The notes under the pieces are model-generated. The model was given only the letters and a program-made list of their open reading frames with translations. It ran no database searches and had not been told where the DNA came from. From contig NZ_CP108383.1 of the NCBI RefSeq assembly GCF_035958815.1, forward strand, positions 8,432,001 through 8,496,000: DNA of 64,000 bases, in the 5' to 3' direction. Source of the DNA: Nocardia sp. NBC_01327. GTDB taxonomy: Bacteria; Actinomycetota; Actinomycetes; Mycobacteriales; Mycobacteriaceae. Positions 54,879 to 63,465 of this stretch are shown one piece after another. The position numbers were made by a program, and so were the translations under genes. How positions within the stretch are numbered: the stretch's first letter is position 1; each line of letters opens with the position of its first letter.

Positions 54879-55781
54879 TCAGCCCTGGATGCTGAAGCAG
54901 GTGGTGCAGAAGTCCTCGCCGAATTCGGTCAGTCGCAGGCTCTTTCGCACGATCTTGGGCGCCCGGCCGGCCTTCTTGAGCGCGGTCTCCACCACCGGCT
55001 GCACCTCCAGCACCATGTAGCGCGACAGCACCACCGGATCATCGGAGGTGGTGGTGAGCCCGAGCCGGTTCAGATTGATCAGATAGTGCCGGGCGCGGTC
55101 CGGGTAGCGCACGCCCGCCTGCTCCGGCACCGAGGTGAGATCACCCTGCACGAGTTCCGAACCGATGCCCAGCGGGCGGTTGGTGCGCACATCGACGGTC
55201 GGCTGCGGGCCGTTCAGCGCCATGAAGCGCAGGATGCGGGCCTCGTCGGGCGCGAGCTGATCGAGAATGCGGTCGTAGGCCGGATGCACGTCCTCGGTGA
55301 AATAGACGTCCGCCGAGCGCGCCAGCAGTGAGTCGCCGCGGCGGCGCAGCTCTTCGCTGCTGGCCGAACGCAGCAGGCTGCCCGCCCCGATGGCATGCTG
55401 ATTCGGGCCACCGACCGGTGTCGGGACATAGCTGACGATCTCGCGCACCGAACCCTCGGTGACGCCGAGCGCGCTGCGCGCGATGGACCGCAGCGCCGCA
55501 CCCGTGCGCTCGGCGATATCGGCCGACGATTCGCCGTCCAGCGCGGCCTGGGTCAACTGCTTGGTGATCTCGAAGCTGGTGCCGACCGCCCACTGGCCGC
55601 TGCGGGCCGCGGTGCCGACCGCCAGCCCGGCTGCCCGGAACACGCCGCGAATCAGCCGGGCCTCATTGCTGATCTGCCGCTGCTCGACTTCCGAGCTGCG
55701 TTCCACGGCACGAGAACCCGGACGGACCACCTCCGCCGCACCCCCCGGCGCCTGCACGGTCCTGTCCTCTGCCACGTCCAT
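54879..55781 (-). CDS. Abi-alpha (DUF4393-like) protein, copy 1
   Basis: 300 residues. After an Ala-rich helical N-terminus (FRAAGLAVGTAARSGQWAVGTSFEITKQLTQAALDGESS), the C-terminal half carries VHPAYDRILDQLAPDEARILRFMALNGPQPTVDVR, YLINLNRLGL and a terminal LTEFGEDFCTTCF, the Abi-alpha pattern. Family members were named after an abortive-infection protein, but actinobacterial copies are widespread and uncharacterised. A paralogue lies at 57440-58297, on the far side of a DUF445 gene. Divergent from DUF445 with a 345-bp gap. Defence role unproven. Confidence 0.6.
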   Translation of the reverse strand: MDVAEDRTVQAPGGAAEVVRPGSRAVERSSEVEQRQISNEARLIRGVFRAAGLAVGTAARSGQWAVGTSFEITKQLTQAALDGESSADIAERTGAALRSIARSALGVTEGSVREIVSYVPTPVGGPNQHAIGAGSLLRSASSEELRRRGDSLLARSADVYFTEDVHPAYDRILDQLAPDEARILRFMALNGPQPTVDVRTNRPLGIGSELVQGDLTSVPEQAGVRYPDRARHYLINLNRLGLTTTSDDPVVLSRYMVLEVQPVVETALKKAGRAPKIVRKSLRLTEFGEDFCTTCFSIQG

Positions 55782-56126
55782 CTCCGAATATCGCCAGGTG
55801 AACTAATCGTCCACGATTATTGCCGCCGACTGACCCACGGGCACGTCGAACTCGGAAAGCCATGCGAAGGTTACCCCGTTCACGCGGAACGACACGCGTC
55901 CAACATGATCCCCAACGCCCCCGCACCGCATGCAAGTTGGATGTGCTTCCCGCCATTCTCGTGGTCCCCTCGTGACAGGGGAACAGTGGGGCAGAGCAGT
56001 GTGACCGAGATCTCCGACCCAGACACTCCTTCGCTGGACTCGATTCCTGGGCGCACAGTAAGGTCCGAGACGCCGAGGGGTTCTGTGCCGGCGGCGGTTC
56101 CGGTATGGGTCGGCAGGAGGGTGAAC

Positions 56127-57449
56127 GTGCTAGAGAGTCTTTTCGGAGTCCACCCGACAATATTGCTGGAACTGATCACGATTCCGTTGTTCACGGGTGT
56201 CATCGGCTACATCACCAACTGGACCGGCGTGCTCATGCTGTTCAAGCCGATCAGTTTTCACGGCATCCGGGTTCCGGGGCTCGCGGCCTTGTTTCCGTTC
56301 CTGCCCAAGCGGATTCAGGTGCTGCCGCTGCTGCAGTACGACGGCCGGATGGGCTGGCAGGGGATTGTGCCGTCGCGTGCGGACAAGATGGCGAGTATCG
56401 CGGTCGACAAAGGACTGGCGAAACTCGGGAGCGTCTCGGACTTCTATCGGGAACTCGAACCCGACAAGCTCGCCGAACATCTCACCGAAATAGCGGAACT
56501 CCAGATTCGCGACATCGTGGAAGACATCCTGAAACGCGAACATCCGCAACTTTGGTACAACCTGCCCAATGGCGTTCGCGAGATGGTGCACTCGCGCGTG
56601 GCCGAACAGCTCCCCACAATTCTGCGTGAACTCACCGATGAACTCGGCAACAACATCGATCAACTGCTCGACGTCAAGCAGATGGTGATTCGCTACTTCC
56701 AGGCGCGACCGCAGTTGCTCAACAGCCTGTTCCAGGTGCTGGGCGCCAAGGAACTCCGGTTCATGCAGAACTTCGGTTTCTACTTCGGCGCGCCCATGGG
56801 CCTGGTGCTGGTCGGCATCCTGCACTGGACCGGATGGTCGGCGCTGGCGGTGCTGCCGATCGGCGGCATCGTCATCGGCTGGGTGGTCAACTGGGTCGGC
56901 ATCAATATGATCTTCGCGCCCGCCTACCCGAAGTGGTGGGTGCCGTGGCGGCAGGGGCTGCTCGTCAAGCGGCAGCCCGAGATCACCGAGGGCTATGCGG
57001 ACATGGTGGCCAGTCAGATCATGACGGTCGCCAATATCGGCGACGAACTGCTCAACGGGCCGCGCTCGGACCGCACCATGCAGATGCTGGCCGACACCCT
57101 CAAGCCGGCGGCGGACCAGGCGCTCGGGCCCGCCCGCGGGGCGGTGAAGTTCCTGCTCGGCAATCGTGAATACGACGAGCTACAGGACAGTTTCACCGCC
57201 GAGTCCATGAAGATCGCGCCGATCGCCTTCGCGGACCCGGCGTTCAACGTGCAGCAGGGCAAGCAGGTCCAGGAGTACATCGCCAAACAAATGTCGGCGC
57301 TGCCGCCGCCGGACTTCGTGGACATGCTGCGATCGGCCATCAAACAAGATGAATGGCTCTTGTTTGTCCATGGCGGTGTGCTGGGGCTCATCGCCGGTTA
57401 CGCTCACCTCCTGATCTTCGGAACAGGAGTGGCTACCTCATGGATATGA
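56127..57449 (+). CDS. DUF445 family membrane protein
   Basis: About 440 residues from the GTG at 56127, 6 nt after AGGAGG (another GTG at 56121 directly abuts it). The hallmark PLFTGVIGYITNWTGVLMLF near the N-terminus and IGWVVNWVGINMIFAPAYPKWW in the middle are the two DUF445 repeats. Membrane segments lie at the N-terminus, centre and C-terminus (FVHGGVLGLIAGYAHLLIFG), with a long helical region between them (REMVHSRVAEQLPTILRELT). Function unknown; a lipid or envelope role has been suggested for the family. It overlaps the next Abi-alpha gene by 10 bp. Confidence 0.85.
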   Translation: MLESLFGVHPTILLELITIPLFTGVIGYITNWTGVLMLFKPISFHGIRVPGLAALFPFLPKRIQVLPLLQYDGRMGWQGIVPSRADKMASIAVDKGLAKLGSVSDFYRELEPDKLAEHLTEIAELQIRDIVEDILKREHPQLWYNLPNGVREMVHSRVAEQLPTILRELTDELGNNIDQLLDVKQMVIRYFQARPQLLNSLFQVLGAKELRFMQNFGFYFGAPMGLVLVGILHWTGWSALAVLPIGGIVIGWVVNWVGINMIFAPAYPKWWVPWRQGLLVKRQPEITEGYADMVASQIMTVANIGDELLNGPRSDRTMQMLADTLKPAADQALGPARGAVKFLLGNREYDELQDSFTAESMKIAPIAFADPAFNVQQGKQVQEYIAKQMSALPPPDFVDMLRSAIKQDEWLLFVHGGVLGLIAGYAHLLIFGTGVATSWI

Positions 57450-58297
57450 CCGAAACCGACTCGGGCGAAGGGGAACCCGCAGATACCTCCACCGAGCTGG
57501 TGGTGCGGCCCGCCGCGCCGCTGCCGGTTCCGGTACCCGGGTCCGCCTACCCCGCCGGACCGGTGCGCACCGCGACCGGCGTTGTCCGGGTTGCCATGTC
57601 GGCGGCCGTGGAGGCCGGAGTCTGGAGCCTCAGCACCGCGCTCGGCGTCACCTCGGTGGTGCTGCGGGGCAGTATGGCCGGTCATCCGCCGCGCGATATC
57701 CTCTCCGAAGCCGGTGCCCAGGTGCGGCATTCGGTGCGGCAGGTACTGGGGGTCGCCGCCACCGATGTGGCCGAGACCGACGCACCCGCGCCCTCCCCCA
57801 CCACCGTCCTGCGGGCGCGCGGCGCCGAATTACTGCGCCGCTCAGCCGATTTCCACACCGAGGACGATAATCACCACCCCGCCTACGCCCGCATTCTCGG
57901 TGAGCTCGCTCCCGACGAAGCACGCATAGTGCGCCACCTCTATCTGGACGGCCCGCAGCCCGCCCTCGAAGTGCGCGGCGGGCGCGCCGCCGCCGGTGGC
58001 CAATTCAACCTGCTGGGTGACGATGCCGGTCTGCGCTATCCGAATCGGGTCGAGGAATACCTCATCAACCTCGACCGCCTCGGCCTCATCGACGTCACCC
58101 GCGAGCCGCTCGGCAATCCCAATCGCTACCAGTTGCTCGAGGCCCTCCCCGAAGTCCGCCGCCTCCTCAAGCGCACCAGCTTCGGCACCAAAGTCCTCTA
58201 CCGCACAGTCGAACTGACGTCCTTCGGCGCCGGTTTCGTCCGCACCTGCCTCCCGGTCCCGTCCCTCGACCACCCTCCCCTAGAACACCACGGCTGA
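57440..58297 (+). CDS. Abi-alpha (DUF4393-like) protein, copy 2
   Basis: 285 residues from the ATG at 57440 (an ATG two codons on is also possible). Same plan as copy 1: Ala/Val-rich N-terminal helix (GVVRVAMSAAVEAGVWSLSTAL), then NHHPAYARILGELAPDEARIVRHL, DGPQPALEVR, YLINLDRLGLIDV and the C-terminal LTSFGAGFVRTC. It overlaps the DUF445 stop by 10 bp, so they are co-translated. The two copies clearly derive from one ancestor but differ at many positions. Possibly partners of DUF445 in a membrane complex (inference). Confidence 0.6.
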   Translation: MDMTETDSGEGEPADTSTELVVRPAAPLPVPVPGSAYPAGPVRTATGVVRVAMSAAVEAGVWSLSTALGVTSVVLRGSMAGHPPRDILSEAGAQVRHSVRQVLGVAATDVAETDAPAPSPTTVLRARGAELLRRSADFHTEDDNHHPAYARILGELAPDEARIVRHLYLDGPQPALEVRGGRAAAGGQFNLLGDDAGLRYPNRVEEYLINLDRLGLIDVTREPLGNPNRYQLLEALPEVRRLLKRTSFGTKVLYRTVELTSFGAGFVRTCLPVPSLDHPPLEHHG

Positions 58298-58314
58298 CCT
58301 CTCCGCATACGAAA

Positions 58315-58550
58315 CAGCCCGCACCCGAACAGCACTCACACAGCCTGTGCCATCCGGATGCGGGCTGAGTGGTACCGAACAGCCCGCGTTCACACCGAAC
58401 AGCGCTGGTAACGCCTGTGCGGTGCGAACAAGGGCTGCGCGGAAACACGGGCTGTGCCGTGCGGAGCTGGGCTGAGTGGTACCGAACAGCCGGTGTCCGG
58501 ACCGAACAGCTCTTGTAGAGGCTGTGTGGTCCGGACACCGGCTGTTCGGT
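58315..58550. repeat. array of three long imperfect palindromes
   Basis: Unit 1 (58315-58367): CAGCCCGCA ... TGCGGGCTG. Unit 2 (58380-58437): paired blocks CAGCCC/GGGCTG, GTTC/GAAC, CACCG/CGGTG and ACAG/CTGT. Unit 3 (58481-58550): perfect 23-bp arms starting ACCGAACAGCCGG with an inner ACAGC/GCTGT stem. GGGCTGAGTGGTACCGAACA... is directly repeated for 23 bp at 58362-58384 and 58469-58491. GAACAGC occurs in every unit. It lies between convergent gene ends, so it may terminate transcription, but a triple array with conserved cores is more than a simple terminator. Confidence 0.85.
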
Positions 58551-58570
58551 CGAGAGGGCGGGCGGGGCCG

Positions 58571-60358
58571 TTAGTAGTCGGCGAGTTCGAGCCAGCGCTC
58601 TTCGGTGGATTCCTTTTCGGCCTGGACCTGTTTGAGTTCGGTGCCGAGGGCGATGAGCTTGTCGGGGGTGGTCGCGGCGTCGGCGAGGGCGGCGTGCAGT
58701 TTCGCCTCGCGTTCGTCCAGCTTTTGGATGGCACGCTCCAGCTTGGAGAGTTCCTTGCGGGCGGCGCGGTGGGCGGCGGCGTCGGTGACGGGTGCGGTGG
58801 CGTTCGAGGAGCTCTGGCCGCCGACCTTGGCGGCCGACATGGCGGCGCGCTTCTTCAGGTATTCGGTGATGCCGCCGGGCAGGTTGGTGAGTTTGCCGTC
58901 GCCGAACAGCGCCCAGGTGGAATCACAGATGCGTTCCACCAGGTACCGGTCGTGGGAGATGACGACCATGGTGCCGGCCCAGTTGTCGAGCAGGTCCTCC
59001 AACTGCTGGAGGGTGTCGATATCCAGGTCGTTGGTCGGCTCGTCCAGCAGCAGGACATTGGGCTCGGCCATGAGGATTCGGGTCAGCTGCAGGCGGCGGC
59101 GCTCACCACCGGAGAGATCGCGGATCGGCGTGCGCTGTTTGGCAGGCGTGAAGCCCAGGCGCTCGGCCAGCTGGCTGGCGCTGATCTCCTTGCCGCCCAG
59201 CATGGTTCGCATGGCGACATCCTGAACCGCTTCCAGCGCACGCATATCCAGCGGCAGGTCGTCGAGTTCCTGTCGCAGCCAGCCGATCTTGACGGTCTGG
59301 CCTTCGATGCGCTTGCCGACCTTCAATTCCGAATCACCGGCGAGGGCGCGCAGCAGCGTGGTCTTGCCGGAGCCGTTCACGCCGACCAGGCCGACGCGCT
59401 CACCGGGGGCGAGTCGCCAGGTCAAGTCCTGCACCAGTTCCCGGCCGTCCGGGGTCGCGAGGGTGGCGTCCTCGAGCTCGATCACCACGCGGCCCAGGCG
59501 TTTACGGGCGAACGACGCCAGCGCGACACTGTCGCGGGGCGCGGGCACATCGGCGATCAGCGCCTCGGCGGCCTCGATGCGGTACTTCGGCTTGGAGGTG
59601 CGGGCGGGCGCGCCGCGGCGCAGCCAGGCGAGTTCCTTGCGGGCCAGGTTCTGGCGGCGCGCCTCGGTGGCGTCGGCCTGCCGGGTGCGCTCGGCACGCG
59701 CGAAGATCCAGTCGTTGTAGCCGCCCTCGTAGGTCTCCACCTTGCCGCCCTGCACCTCCCAGGTGCGGGTGGCGACGGTATCGAGGAACCAGCGATCGTG
59801 GGTGACCACGACCAGTGCGCTGCGCCGCGCGACCAGATGTTCGGCCAGCCACTGCACACCCTCGACATCCAGGTGGTTGGTGGGCTCGTCCAGTACCAGC
59901 AGGTCCAGATCGCGCACCAGCGCGGCGGCCAGCGCGGTACGGCGGCGCTCACCACCGGAGAGATTGGAGACCAGGGCGTCCATGCCGAGGTCGGCGATGC
60001 CGATGCCCTCGACCACCGTGCGGATGCGGGTATTGGCGGCCCATTCGTGCTCGGCGACGCCATCGGTCATCTGATCCTCGGCCAGGCCCGCGAGCACCAC
60101 CTCACCGACGGTCGCGCCGTCCGGCAGCACACCGCGCTGGGTGACCACGGCGATGCGCAGGCCGCCGACCCGGCTGACCCGTCCGCTGTCGGCCGGTTCG
60201 AGCCCGGTCAGCACCTCCAGCAGCGTCGTCTTACCACCGCCGTTGAGCCCCACCACCCCGATACGTTCCCCGGCATGCACCCCGAGCGAGACATTGTCCA
60301 GCAGCGGCGTGATCCCGAAGCTCTTCGAGACCTGTTCCAGATTGATGAGGTTGGACAT
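58571..60358 (-). CDS. ABC-F family ATPase
   Basis: 595 residues from the ATG at 60356-60358. Two ABC domains without membrane segments: Walker A NGGGKTTL and NGSGKTTL, signatures LSGGERRRTAL and LSGGERRRLQL, Walker B LLVLDEPTNHLD and LLLDEPTNDLD, and the characteristic ABC-F linker between. A C-terminal coiled coil (KLERAIQKLDEREAKLHAAL) follows. ABC-F proteins act on the ribosome E-site, resolving stalls or protecting against antibiotics (EttA/Uup type). The C-terminal coil favours a Uup-like subtype. It lies near ispE, as in corynebacteria. Antibiotic resistance not implied. Confidence 0.9.
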   Translation of the reverse strand: MSNLINLEQVSKSFGITPLLDNVSLGVHAGERIGVVGLNGGGKTTLLEVLTGLEPADSGRVSRVGGLRIAVVTQRGVLPDGATVGEVVLAGLAEDQMTDGVAEHEWAANTRIRTVVEGIGIADLGMDALVSNLSGGERRRTALAAALVRDLDLLVLDEPTNHLDVEGVQWLAEHLVARRSALVVVTHDRWFLDTVATRTWEVQGGKVETYEGGYNDWIFARAERTRQADATEARRQNLARKELAWLRRGAPARTSKPKYRIEAAEALIADVPAPRDSVALASFARKRLGRVVIELEDATLATPDGRELVQDLTWRLAPGERVGLVGVNGSGKTTLLRALAGDSELKVGKRIEGQTVKIGWLRQELDDLPLDMRALEAVQDVAMRTMLGGKEISASQLAERLGFTPAKQRTPIRDLSGGERRRLQLTRILMAEPNVLLLDEPTNDLDIDTLQQLEDLLDNWAGTMVVISHDRYLVERICDSTWALFGDGKLTNLPGGITEYLKKRAAMSAAKVGGQSSSNATAPVTDAAAHRAARKELSKLERAIQKLDEREAKLHAALADAATTPDKLIALGTELKQVQAEKESTEERWLELADY

Positions 60359-60668
60359 GAATCCTTCTGTATCGCGTCGACGGCGCAAACGGTGATCGCC
60401 CCCTGCAAGCCTACCGAGCCCGCCGCGACAGCCCCTGGCCAGTGCGGTGGGGCTCACAGGCAGTTGCCCTCGATGGCGCGCCCTGACGCAGCGATCGGCG
60501 CGGAAGAGACGACTCTTGTGCCGCCAAACATGTTGTGGTTGAGTCGAAAACACTTCGGTTAGTGGTTCCCTAGAAGTACGTCGCAGAACGGGAGCCCCTC
60601 ATCTCGCCTGAACGAGATGACGAAGGGGCGGCAGTGTATTTGCTCACCCCTTTTACGGAGGTCTTCTC
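60359..60668. other. intergenic region with TCATCTCG/CGAGATGA hairpin
   Basis: 310 bp between divergent ABC-F and LLM genes. A perfect 8-bp inverted repeat TCATCTCG-cctgaa-CGAGATGA at 60599-60620 lies 48 bp before the LLM start and could be an operator or an attenuator. No RNA gene or supported ORF seen. Confidence 0.45.
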
Positions 60669-61547
60669 ATGCAGTTCGGTATCGGCCTGCCCATTTCCGC
60701 TCCCGCCACCCTGCTCGACTGGGCGCGGCGCGCCGAAGCGGGTCCATTCGCCAGTCTGGGCCTGCTCGATCGCCTGGTCTGGGACAACCCCGAGCCGCTC
60801 GTCGCGCTCGCCATGATCGCGGGCGCCACCAGCCGCATCCGGGTGCAGACCGAGGTGCTGATCGCCCCGCTGCGCGATCCGGCGCTGCTGGCCAAGCAGG
60901 CCGCGACGCTCGATGTCATGTCCGGCGGCCGCCTGGTGCTCGGGCTCGGCGTCGGCGGGCGCGAGGACGACCACATCGCCTCCGGCACCGATCTGCGCAC
61001 CCGCGGCAAACGCCTCGACGAGCAGTTGGAGATCATGCGCCGGCTGTGGTCGGGCAAATCCTTCAACGACGATTGCGGACCCATCGGCCCCGCACCGCTG
61101 CGCCCCGAAGGCCCGGAGATCCTGTTCGGCGGCTTCAGCCCCGCCGCCGTCGACCGGGTCGGCCGCTGGGGCGGCGGTTTCCTCGCCGCCGCCGCGCCGA
61201 GCTGGGCCGGCGGCCTGTTCGACACCGCCCGCAAGTCCTGGACCACGCACGGCCGCACCGGTTCCCCGCGCATAGTCGCCCAGGTCAATGCCGCACTCGG
61301 CGCCCAGGACGTGATCGACGACGCCCGCGCCTCCCTCGGCGCCTACTACGAATTCTCGGGCCGCGCCGACTACATGCTCGACGGAATCCTCACCACCCCC
61401 GACCAAATCCGCACGGCCATAACCCAATTCGCAGACCTGGGCGCGGACGAGGTCATGTTCTACTGCTACGGCCGCGACGCCGACCAGATAGACCGCATCG
61501 CCGATGTAGTCGGTCCCGCCTCTCCGGAACTTCAGCGCCCGGCCTAG
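60669..61547 (+). CDS. LLM-class flavin-dependent oxidoreductase
   Basis: 292 residues, ATG after ACGGAGG. Luciferase-like TIM barrel: MQFGIGLPISAPATLLDWARRAE, LVALAMIAGATSRIRVQTEVL, VMSGGRLVLGLGVGGREDD (the GGRLxLGLGxG block), KRLDEQLEIMRRLWSG and a C-terminal DLGADEVMFYCYGRDADQ. Family members use FMNH2 or F420H2 to oxidise or reduce small organics. F420 use is common in this lineage but cannot be decided. Substrate unknown; a hairpin upstream suggests specific regulation. Confidence 0.85.
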   Translation: MQFGIGLPISAPATLLDWARRAEAGPFASLGLLDRLVWDNPEPLVALAMIAGATSRIRVQTEVLIAPLRDPALLAKQAATLDVMSGGRLVLGLGVGGREDDHIASGTDLRTRGKRLDEQLEIMRRLWSGKSFNDDCGPIGPAPLRPEGPEILFGGFSPAAVDRVGRWGGGFLAAAAPSWAGGLFDTARKSWTTHGRTGSPRIVAQVNAALGAQDVIDDARASLGAYYEFSGRADYMLDGILTTPDQIRTAITQFADLGADEVMFYCYGRDADQIDRIADVVGPASPELQRPA

Positions 61548-61692
61548 TGCCGTCGACGGTTCTCGACGCGTAGCGGCGGCAGGGTCCGAAACCGATTCCG
61601 GTCGTACCCGGCGAGTTACCCCGATCTCACGAAATCAGTTGTCGCTCTTACCAGATCAGATGTCACGTGTCGCTGAAGTCTGGGGAGGCCGA

Positions 61693-62613
61693 TCAGGAGA
61701 CGGAGGTGATTCGGGCGCCGGGGACGGGGCCGTAGGCGGTGCGGACGCTGCGGCAGACGCCTGCGCCGGAGAGTTCGGCCGCTACGGCCACGGCCGCGTC
61801 TTCGCTTTCGCAGAGGAAGGCGCAGGTCGGGCCGGAACCGGAGACTATGCCCGCCAGGGCCCCGGCCGTCACGCCCGCGCGCAGGGTGCGGCGGAGTTCG
61901 GGGGCGAGGGACAGCGCCGCTGCTTGCAGATCGTTGCCGAGTAGCGGTGCGAGCTGCTGCGGGTCGCCCGAGGCGAGGGCCTGCAGCAGCGCCTCGGGGC
62001 TGCCGAGGCGCGGCGGGTCGCCGACCTCGCGCAGCCGGTCGAGTTCGTGGAATACCGACGGGGTGGACAGGCCGCCCTTGGCCAGCGCCAGCACGAAGTG
62101 GAAGGTGTTGCGGCACAGCACCGGGAGCAGTTCCTCGCCGCGACCGCGACCCAGGGCCGTCGCGCCGTGCAGGGCGAAGGGCACATCACTGCCGAGTTCG
62201 GCTGCGATATCGGACAATTCAGCGCGGCCGAGGCCGAGCTCCCACAGATCGTTCAGGCCGACCAGGGCGGCGGCGGCATCGGCGCTGCCGCCCGCCATAC
62301 CGCCCGCCACCGGAATGCCTTTGGCGATCGCGATTTCCACCAGCGGCGCCCGGCCGCCGAGGTGGGCGAGGCGGACCGCCGCCTGCCACACCAGATTGCC
62401 GCGGTCGGTGGGGACCTGGTCGGCGCCCTCTCCGCTCACCTTCACCGTGAGGGCGGCGGCCGGTGCGATCTGCAGATCGTCACCGAGCGAGAGCGCCTGG
62501 AAGACCGTGGTGAGGTCGTGATATCCGTCGTCGCGAAGATCGCCCACCCCCAGGTGCAGATTCACCTTGGAGGGCGCGCGCACGACGAGGGGACTAGGCA
62601 CAACAGACAGCAC
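61693..62613 (-). CDS. ispE: 4-diphosphocytidyl-2-C-methyl-D-erythritol kinase
   Basis: About 306 residues from a GTG at 62611-62613 (another GTG 12 bp on is equally plausible; no clear ribosome site). GHMP kinase motifs: [24 protein letters not shown] at the N-terminus with the catalytic Lys/Asp region, [17 protein letters not shown] (ATP loop), and [11 protein letters not shown] near the C-terminus. It phosphorylates CDP-methylerythritol in the MEP isoprenoid pathway. It lies 19 bp downstream of the SDR gene in the same direction. Confidence 0.95.
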   Translation of the reverse strand: MLSVVPSPLVVRAPSKVNLHLGVGDLRDDGYHDLTTVFQALSLGDDLQIAPAAALTVKVSGEGADQVPTDRGNLVWQAAVRLAHLGGRAPLVEIAIAKGIPVAGGMAGGSADAAAALVGLNDLWELGLGRAELSDIAAELGSDVPFALHGATALGRGRGEELLPVLCRNTFHFVLALAKGGLSTPSVFHELDRLREVGDPPRLGSPEALLQALASGDPQQLAPLLGNDLQAAALSLAPELRRTLRAGVTAGALAGIVSGSGPTCAFLCESEDAAVAVAAELSGAGVCRSVRTAYGPVPGARITSVS

Positions 62614-62632
62614 GGTGTCAGAGTAGTTGGCC

Positions 62633-63385
62633 CTACAGGAGTGCGCCCCCGGTGGCATCGATCCACTGGCCCGTCACCCAGCGGGAGTCGTTGGAGGCGA
62701 GGAAGGCAACGATGTCTGCGACCTCGGCGGCGCCGGCGACCCGGTTCAGCGGCGACAGGGCGGAGACCGCCGCCCAGGCCTGGTCATTGCGCAGCCAGTC
62801 GGCGTTCATATCGGTGTCGATCACGCCGGGAGCCACCGCATTGACCGTAATACCGCGTGCGCCAACCTCTTTGGCGAGTACGCCGGTCAGCGAGTCGATG
62901 GCGGCCTTGGTCATGGTGTACGCGATGAGCTCCGGCATCCGCGCACCCCGGGTCAAACCGGTGGAGATGTTCACAATCCGGCCGCCGTCACGCAGCCGCT
63001 CCAGGCCGAGCTTGGTGACGAAGAACGGAGCCTTGGCATTGACGGCGAAGACGCGGTCGAAGGATTCCTCGTCGGTGCCGCCGATGGGTTCGCGGATGCC
63101 GTCGGTCCCGGCATTGTTGACCAGGATGTCGAGGCCGTCGGCGTGCGCGTCGAAGGCGGTCCACAGGGCCTGCGCATCGCCGGGAACGCCGAGCGGCGCC
63201 GCGAGGGCGAAGGCCGAGCCGCCCGCCGCCTCGATGGCCGCGACCGTCTCCTTCGCGGCGGCGGTATTGCCGTTGTAGTGCACGGCCACTCGGGCACCGT
63301 CGCGGCCGAGGCGTTCGGCAATGGCCCGTCCGATACCGCGGCCACCACCGGTGACCAGGGCGGTCTTGCCTGCGAGTGCGCTCAT
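62633..63385 (-). CDS. short-chain dehydrogenase/reductase
   Basis: 250 residues. Rossmann [16 protein letters not shown] (TGxxxGxG), NNAG in [12 protein letters not shown], the catalytic Ser in IVNISTG and Tyr-Lys in [12 protein letters not shown] (YxxxK), and the C-terminal [18 protein letters not shown] typical of classical FabG-like SDRs. NADPH use is suggested by the Arg after the glycine motif. Divergent from the TetR gene at the right edge with two operator-like palindromes between, so probably repressed by it. Substrate unknown. Confidence 0.9.
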   Translation of the reverse strand: MSALAGKTALVTGGGRGIGRAIAERLGRDGARVAVHYNGNTAAAKETVAAIEAAGGSAFALAAPLGVPGDAQALWTAFDAHADGLDILVNNAGTDGIREPIGGTDEESFDRVFAVNAKAPFFVTKLGLERLRDGGRIVNISTGLTRGARMPELIAYTMTKAAIDSLTGVLAKEVGARGITVNAVAPGVIDTDMNADWLRNDQAWAAVSALSPLNRVAGAAEVADIVAFLASNDSRWVTGQWIDATGGALL

Positions 63386-63403
63386 GAGTCAGCTCCCTTT
63401 ATC

Positions 63404-63452
63404 TAGCGATCGTTACAGAAAGGGACCGTAGCACATTATCTAGCGAGCGCTA
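63404..63452. promoter_or_regulatory. two palindromic TetR operators
   Basis: TAGCGATCGTTA (63404-63415) and TAGCGAGCGCTA (63441-63452), each within TTATCTAGCGA-x-CG-y-TA, centres 37 bp apart. They lie between divergent SDR and TetR genes; the second ends just before the TetR start. Typical arrangement of a TetR with its divergent target. Confidence 0.75.
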
Positions 63453-63465
63453 TAAAATGGCGGGC

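Noticed and set aside
55395-56126. Long upstream extension of DUF445
   Set aside because: It overlaps the divergent Abi-alpha gene and has no domain; the GTG after AGGAGG marks the start.
58315-58550. CRISPR array
   Set aside because: The repeats are palindromic, of unequal length, and not separated by equal unique spacers; no cas genes.
58454-60562. 702-codon rightward frame over the ABC-F gene
   Set aside because: It is the mirror frame of an obvious ABC-F gene with intact Walker motifs.
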